Assembly: GCA_012295275.1 (NCBI GenBank)
Contig: CM022679.1
Coordinates: forward strand, 30,060,154-30,090,153
Direction: 5' to 3'
Source: Chrysomallon squamiferum
Taxonomy: Eukaryota > Mollusca > Gastropoda > Neomphalida > Peltospiridae
Length of the DNA: 30,000 nucleotides
Below, one piece after another: positions 26,043 through 30,000 of the stretch. Every line of letters starts with the position of its first letter. The stretch's first letter is position 1. Below the pieces are notes generated by a model. It worked only from the letters and a program-made list of their open reading frames with translations. It was not told where the DNA came from and searched no databases. The position numbers and the translations under genes are program-made.

Positions 26043-26744
26043 GCCATTCAAGTCATATTATTCATCTTGCAAAATAAAAATTTCTCAAAAAAAAGAAAAG
26101 AAATAAGAATAGAAAAACGTTGGGGAAAAATTGTTTTAAAAATATGACAAACTTGTCAAAAGAAAACAAGTAAAAAAAGACGTAAGAGCCATTATAAATC
26201 ACTGCAGCATGTTTAAATCATTTATATGAAATAAATTAAAACAGTCCAAGGCTTGTTATGGATGAACGTCGCATACATACTTAAATCATTGCTCGACACA
26301 GTGTCAAATTTAAGTTAGACTGTGACGTGAACAAGTTCGGTGCATGCAGGGAAGCTCCACGGATGAGCTGGGATGGGCTGGCTGTCTTATCAACAGCAGT
26401 ATTTTACAAGCTTTCTTCAAAAACGCTTAACAAAATAGACGGGAATTTGCTTCGAAGTAATGAGTCAACACATCTGTTTTGGAAGATTTGGTTTCTGATA
26501 TTTTCTTTTAAATTAAAAGGCGTTTACCATGATCAGATTTCCAGCACATTCCGCATTTTTCTGTGCGGGATTTATTTTTTTTTTTTTTTTTATATAATGT
26601 TTTTATTTAATTTCACGAAAACGTACATATCATCTATATCAAATATATGCTCGTTTTTGCCTTCTGTTCACCTGCATGTATTTCCTACAGAATATCAATA
26701 TGTGTTCGTCTTAAATACTCATTAGTTTGTCTATACTACTACTT

Positions 26745-26793
26745 CTGTTGTTGTTGTTGTTGTTGCTGTTGTTATCATTATTATTACTATTAT

Positions 26794-26831
<38 letters not shown>

Positions 26832-26843
26832 CTGTTGTTGTAG
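26745..26843. repeat. (TTG/TTA/TGC)n tract before exon 3
   Basis: About 100 bp of TTG with TTA and TGC interruptions, ending about 25 bp before the exon 3 acceptor. The Cys-run frame across it is a shadow that reads into exon 3 out of frame. Confidence 0.92.
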
Positions 26844-26868
26844 TTATTATTATATTTGTTTGTTTCAG

Positions 26869-26982
26869 AGGGCAAGGTGGAGGTTTCTAAAGAGGGACAG
26901 AAGCTGTGTACAATGGCGCCTGGGAAAGTGTTTGGGGAGCTGGCAATTCTCTACAACTGCACCCGAACAGCCACAGTCAAAG
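26869..26982 (+). CDS. PRKG1: PKG exon 3: CNB-A phosphate-binding cassette
   Basis: Bases AG complete the Glu159 codon, followed by 37 codons and one base. The peptide [20 protein letters not shown] leads into the phosphate-binding cassette [17 protein letters not shown]. By family knowledge, Gly181-Glu182-Leu183-Ala184 with Glu182 bind the ribose 2'-hydroxyl, Arg191 pairs with the cyclic phosphate, and Thr192 after that Arg confers cGMP over cAMP preference (PKA has Ala there). All these residues are present, so CNB-A should be cGMP-competent. The acceptor is TTTGTTTGTTTCAG ending at 26868, only about 25 bp after a long TTG/TGC trinucleotide tract; the donor is GTGAGT at 26983. A frame that starts with an ATG at 26856 is intron-derived and is not the true start. 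Confidence 0.96.
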
Positions 26983-27549
26983 GTGAGTTGTCTTTCCTTG
27001 AATACCCGTCTACAGAATGCCCGGATCTGTATTTAATTTTTAATTTTTATTTTTTTATTATTATTTTTTATTTTTTACGAACATGAATTTAATGAAAAAT
27101 CTAAGGTTTTCCAAAACATGTGGATCTTTTCATGTACAACTTCACAAAATACGCTTTAATGCACCGGTAACAAGGTGCTGAAAGAACAAGAGGTTCACAA
27201 AAGCAGGACAGATCATACCCCTAAACCACTGACCTATATTCCACCTATGTATTTTGGCAAGAATTAGAATTTTATGATTCAGCCATATTTATTCAACAAA
27301 ACTAAACATTGCACATTTTTACAACATTTACGAAATTAATCATAGTTTTTGTTTTTGTTGTCTTTCGCCACTTTCTGGTTTTTGCTAAAGACATTATTCA
27401 CTTTATTTACGCTTACAATATTGGACTTGTTTAGAATTTTTGACACGTTTATTGAAAATACGGCAGACCACAGCGATAGAAAATATTCCTACGTGCTGTT
27501 CAGCATTCAACTCAGAGACACAAATGAAGATAGAACACAAACACGGGCC

Positions 27550-27660
27550 AGACTTGGCGATCGAACTGCGGATAACCGGAAACGCGAAGTCTGATTCATC
27601 TCTAAGTGGAGCCGGGACAGAGATACGGACCACGATGACACTGCTACACCAGTCCCGGAT
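27550..27660 (-). other. GC-richer block with tRNA-like promoter boxes (possible SINE remnant)
   Basis: On the minus strand an A-box-like segment TAGCAGTGTCATCGTGGTCC (about 27645-27626) is followed about 60 bp later by a B-box-like GTTCGATCGCC (27566-27556). CCGGGAC at 27612-27618 pairs with GTCCCGG at 27652-27658 around the A box. The A-B spacing is longer than in a tRNA, so this is not a functional tRNA gene. A tRNA-derived SINE head is one reading; chance resemblance is another. Confidence 0.25.
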
Positions 27661-28158
27661 TCTCAACTTACTACAAGAATATATTATTCCAGTTCTGTTG
27701 TGGGTTTCTACTTTCTACAATATATTTCTCTAATTTAAGAACTGAATAAAAGTAAACGAAGAAAACGTATTGCTCTTACTACCCCCACCATTCTACGAAT
27801 TTCAGTTCTGGTTAAAAATTCTTTATCTATTACTGCTTCAGTTTCGAGTAAATTCCTTCTGGTCCGGTTCCACTCGTAACAGTTGGCGCCGAGTTTACTG
27901 GTCAGCTGATTAGAGGTAATAAATAACAAGACATCGTTAAAAGAACATTTCACTTAAATAATTTTCTCCGCTGCTTGGATGGAGTGAATAAAACGCGACC
28001 TGCAAACAGACGGGACGATGTTTGAGAGGGATGGGCGCTGAGTCAGTGATTTCTAAACTCCACAAGAACGTTCTTTGTCAGCTCTGAAAACAAATTTAAA
28101 AATGAGATTGCGTCATTACGCGTTTTACGACTAATAAGATAATAAATGCGTTCTGTGT

Positions 28159-28305
28159 GCAGAGAGAGACAGATAGATACACAGACAGACAGACCGTCAA
28201 GAGAGAGAAAGAGAAAGCAAGCATCGTTGTCAGACGCATAAACAAATAAACATTAACCTGACAGACAGACAGACTGACAGATAGATAAATAAACAGACAG
28301 ATTAA
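28159..28305. repeat. Degenerate GACA/GATA/GA repeats
   Basis: Two clusters of GACAGACA/GATAGATA (28159-28195, 28258-28302) separated by GA-rich and unique sequence. Confidence 0.85.
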
Positions 28306-28827
28306 CTGCAAATCTCGAAGCAAAGAGTTAAAATTCATCTGACGTTTCTGCACATACATAATTGTTTATTTTAGAGCTCTTGTAACTTATCAGTATAATA
28401 AAAACTTTGCCTTGTTACAAAATAAATTTTATATCTGAGAATATCTTCCAAATAACTTAAAATATATTATGCAATGTATCTTGAAAACTTTTTAACATAT
28501 ATTTGTTATGAGGTTAAAATCATGGAAAGAAACAAAGAAAAAGAAGTGCTATATTAGTTCCTTGAGAGAAAAAAAATAATAAAAATCCCGCACAATATTA
28601 AAAAAAAAGTAAAATGACAGTTTTATCAAACCAGAATTCCTCTGTTGCCTGTTTATCATGAGAAGCGCTACAGTAGAGGTATCGAAAAAATGACAGAAAG
28701 TTTATTTTATTTTACGTCATGTTGATAAGATTCCGCCTGTCTGAACACGGCAGAAAGGGGCAGTTCTAAAATTTCTGGCGGAGGGGGTCTCAGTCGACGT
28801 ATTTCATAAAGAAATATTTGTGTAAAT

Positions 28828-29180
28828 GTTACTACAACTACTACCTCAACTATTACTGTAACTATTATTACTGCTGCTGTTACTGCTGATCTTCTTAATA
28901 CTATGATTAATACTAATAATAGTACTACTACTATTACTATTACTACTACACTACTACTAGTCCTTCTACAACTACTATTATCGCTTTTTGTGCCACTTTT
29001 TCTGTAACTACGACTACTACTGCTACTATTATTATTATTATTACTACTACTACCACTACTATAGCAACAACTACTCGACTTGAATCATTATTACATACAC
29101 TAATACTAATCTGCTACTATTACTATTTGTATTACTACACTATAACTACCATTACGTCAACTACAACAACAGCTACTTCT
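28828..29180. repeat. Cryptically simple (ACT)n region
   Basis: About 350 bp made largely of ACT/TAC/TAT/ACC triplets without long perfect runs, an old or interrupted trinucleotide repeat. Confidence 0.85.
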
Positions 29181-29194
29181 ATTACTAATCCTAA

Positions 29195-29345
29195 TCCAGA
29201 GTCACACTGCGTGAAAGAAATTACTGAGACGTTGATCTACGGCATCCTGGGGCATGGGGAGTCAAGACACACCCCCACCTACCCCCGGGTTATGACTCCC
29301 TCTGGATCTGTTGCTGCAGAAAGGAATTTGCAGTCAGTCTAGAAA
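29195..29345. other. GC-richer unique block with an 8-bp inverted repeat
   Basis: Follows the ACT region and differs from it sharply in composition. GGGAGTCA at 29257-29264 pairs with TGACTCCC at 29293-29300 across a C-rich 28-nt loop. Function unknown; it has no PKG similarity and may be a repeat fragment. Confidence 0.35.
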
Positions 29346-29529
29346 AGACAAATGGGACTGTGTTGGTGTGAAGTGAACAAACTCTGTGATATGACTTGTC
29401 TTCACATCACTCACTTTTAAACAGTCGCTTATCTGAACAAAACAGACTATGTCGTTACGTTAATTAGTGTGATTTGTTTTATAAAAAAAAGATTTTAATA
29501 ACAGCCACTACAACAGCAGTCAGAACAAC

Positions 29530-29705
29530 AGCAACAACAACGATGATGATGATGATGATGATGATTATGATAAAGGCCCTGCACCAGTCTACATACCACA
29601 ATTTGTTCTCCTGTACAACAATAATACGATAATACGATAATAATAATAATAATAATAATAGTTATTATTGTTGTTATTGCTGTTGTTCTTGTTGTTGTTA
29701 TTTAC
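29530..29705. repeat. (GAT)n, (AAT)n and (TTG)n microsatellites
   Basis: GAT at about 29538-29570, AAT at 29632-29660 and TTG/TTA at 29663-29703, shortly before exon 4. Confidence 0.9.
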
Positions 29706-29777
29706 TAATATTATTTATCTATGTGTAGTAAACTAGATTGATTTTAACATTTTTTTTGTTTTAATTATTTGTTTCAG

Positions 29778-29883
29778 CTTTGTACAACTGTAAACTTTGG
29801 GCAATAGATCGGCCATGTTTCCAGAGCATTATGATGAAAACTGGTCTGTTACGTCAGCAAGAACACATGGACTTCTTACGAAG
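29778..29883 (+). CDS. PRKG1: PKG exon 4: end of CNB-A (gene continues beyond window)
   Basis: CT completes an Ala codon, then 34 codons and two bases follow: [20 protein letters not shown] and [14 protein letters not shown]. This is the C-terminal beta strand and the B/C helix of CNB-A, matching the PKG I stretch VKLWAIDRQCFQTIMM. Cys210 in RPCF aligns with the second CNB-A disulfide cysteine, so both members of that pair (Cys132, Cys210) are kept. The acceptor is AATTATTTGTTTCAG ending at 29777; the donor is GTAATT at 29884, weaker than the other three. The two trailing bases AG fit a split Ser or Arg codon, as at the LKS position of vertebrates. The next exon should encode the start of CNB-B and lies outside the window. 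Confidence 0.95.
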
Positions 29884-30000
29884 GTAATTAAATCCATGAC
29901 AACCGCATATTTCATTACGTCATTTTTAATTTGTAATAACACGAAGTTCTGACATTTCAGCGTCATCGAACTAATTGTCTCATTTGTAACACTTTCTCTG
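29884..30000 (+). other. PRKG1: Intron 4, beginning only
   Basis: Starts with GTAATT after exon 4 and runs off the window; 117 bp of unique AT-rich sequence. Confidence 0.85.

Larger units (their letters stand above)
26983..29777 (+). other. PRKG1: Intron 3 of the PKG gene (about 2.8 kb)
   Basis: Donor GTGAGT, acceptor TTTCAG, phase 1. Apart from the repeats and two GC-richer blocks listed separately (27520-27665, 29195-29345), sequence at 27000-27500, 27670-28150 and 28310-28830 is unique intron DNA with no recognisable gene. Confidence 0.92.

Noticed and set aside
26647-27036. Cys-run open frame overlapping exon 3
   Set aside because: It is a TTG/TGC repeat read in one frame and then exon 3 in the wrong frame; the PKG frame with correct splice sites explains the locus.
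27349-27733. Overlapping 81-97 codon frames on both strands in intron 3
   Set aside because: Open in several frames at once, no recognised domain, and located in the GC-richer tRNA-like block that may be a repeat.

Overview
This is AT-rich animal genomic DNA dominated by microsatellites and minisatellites. It carries one recognisable protein-coding gene on the + strand: the 5' part of a cGMP-dependent protein kinase of the PKG I / PRKG1 (Drosophila foraging) family. Four coding exons are visible at 11276-11583, 24716-24882, 26869-26982 and 29778-29883. They are separated by GT-AG introns whose phases (2, 1, 1, then 2 at the last donor) join without a break into about 231 residues. The gene runs off the right edge; the second cGMP-binding domain and the kinase domain must lie beyond 30000. 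Spliceosomal introns, the long first intron (about 13.1 kb), very long (TC)n/(GA)n, (GT)n and (AAT)n tracts and the PKG sequence fit a lophotrochozoan invertebrate, most likely a mollusc. The species call is inference.

Layout. 1-11272 is upstream, non-coding as far as I can tell. It holds microsatellites, a 35-bp and a 21-bp short tandem array (741-851, 913-1000), and a 20-copy 40-bp minisatellite (7141-7955). It also holds an ETS/CRE-like composite site (8171-8185) and a probable 5' leader with two upstream ORFs, the second overlapping the start codon. 11276-11583 encodes the coiled-coil dimerisation zipper and the autoinhibitory segment. Intron 1 (11584-24715) contains all six of its long dinucleotide pyrimidine blocks in (TC)n sense orientation, a 39-bp tandem array, a 52-bp duplication, a CpG-bearing patch at 20240-20335, and a 22-bp minisatellite that ends about 75 bp before exon 2. 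Exons 2-4 encode nearly all of the first cyclic-nucleotide-binding domain (CNB-A), including its phosphate-binding cassette. Introns 2-4 hold trinucleotide repeats, a CGCG inverted repeat, a tRNA-like block and a hairpin-bearing GC-richer block.

The encoded N-terminus combines zipper, pseudosubstrate-type inhibitory segment and cGMP sensor. In the known family the zipper dimerises the kinase and selects partners, the inhibitory segment blocks the active site, and cGMP binding to CNB-A and CNB-B releases it. I see no second gene, no RNA gene I can assert, and no CRISPR array, integrated virus or intact transposon. Most long open frames in the window are microsatellite translations. I found no convincing undescribed multi-gene system. 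The points most worth checking are the uORF overlapping the PKG start, the sense-strand bias of TC tracts in intron 1, the zipper/linker combination, and the minisatellites near the gene.
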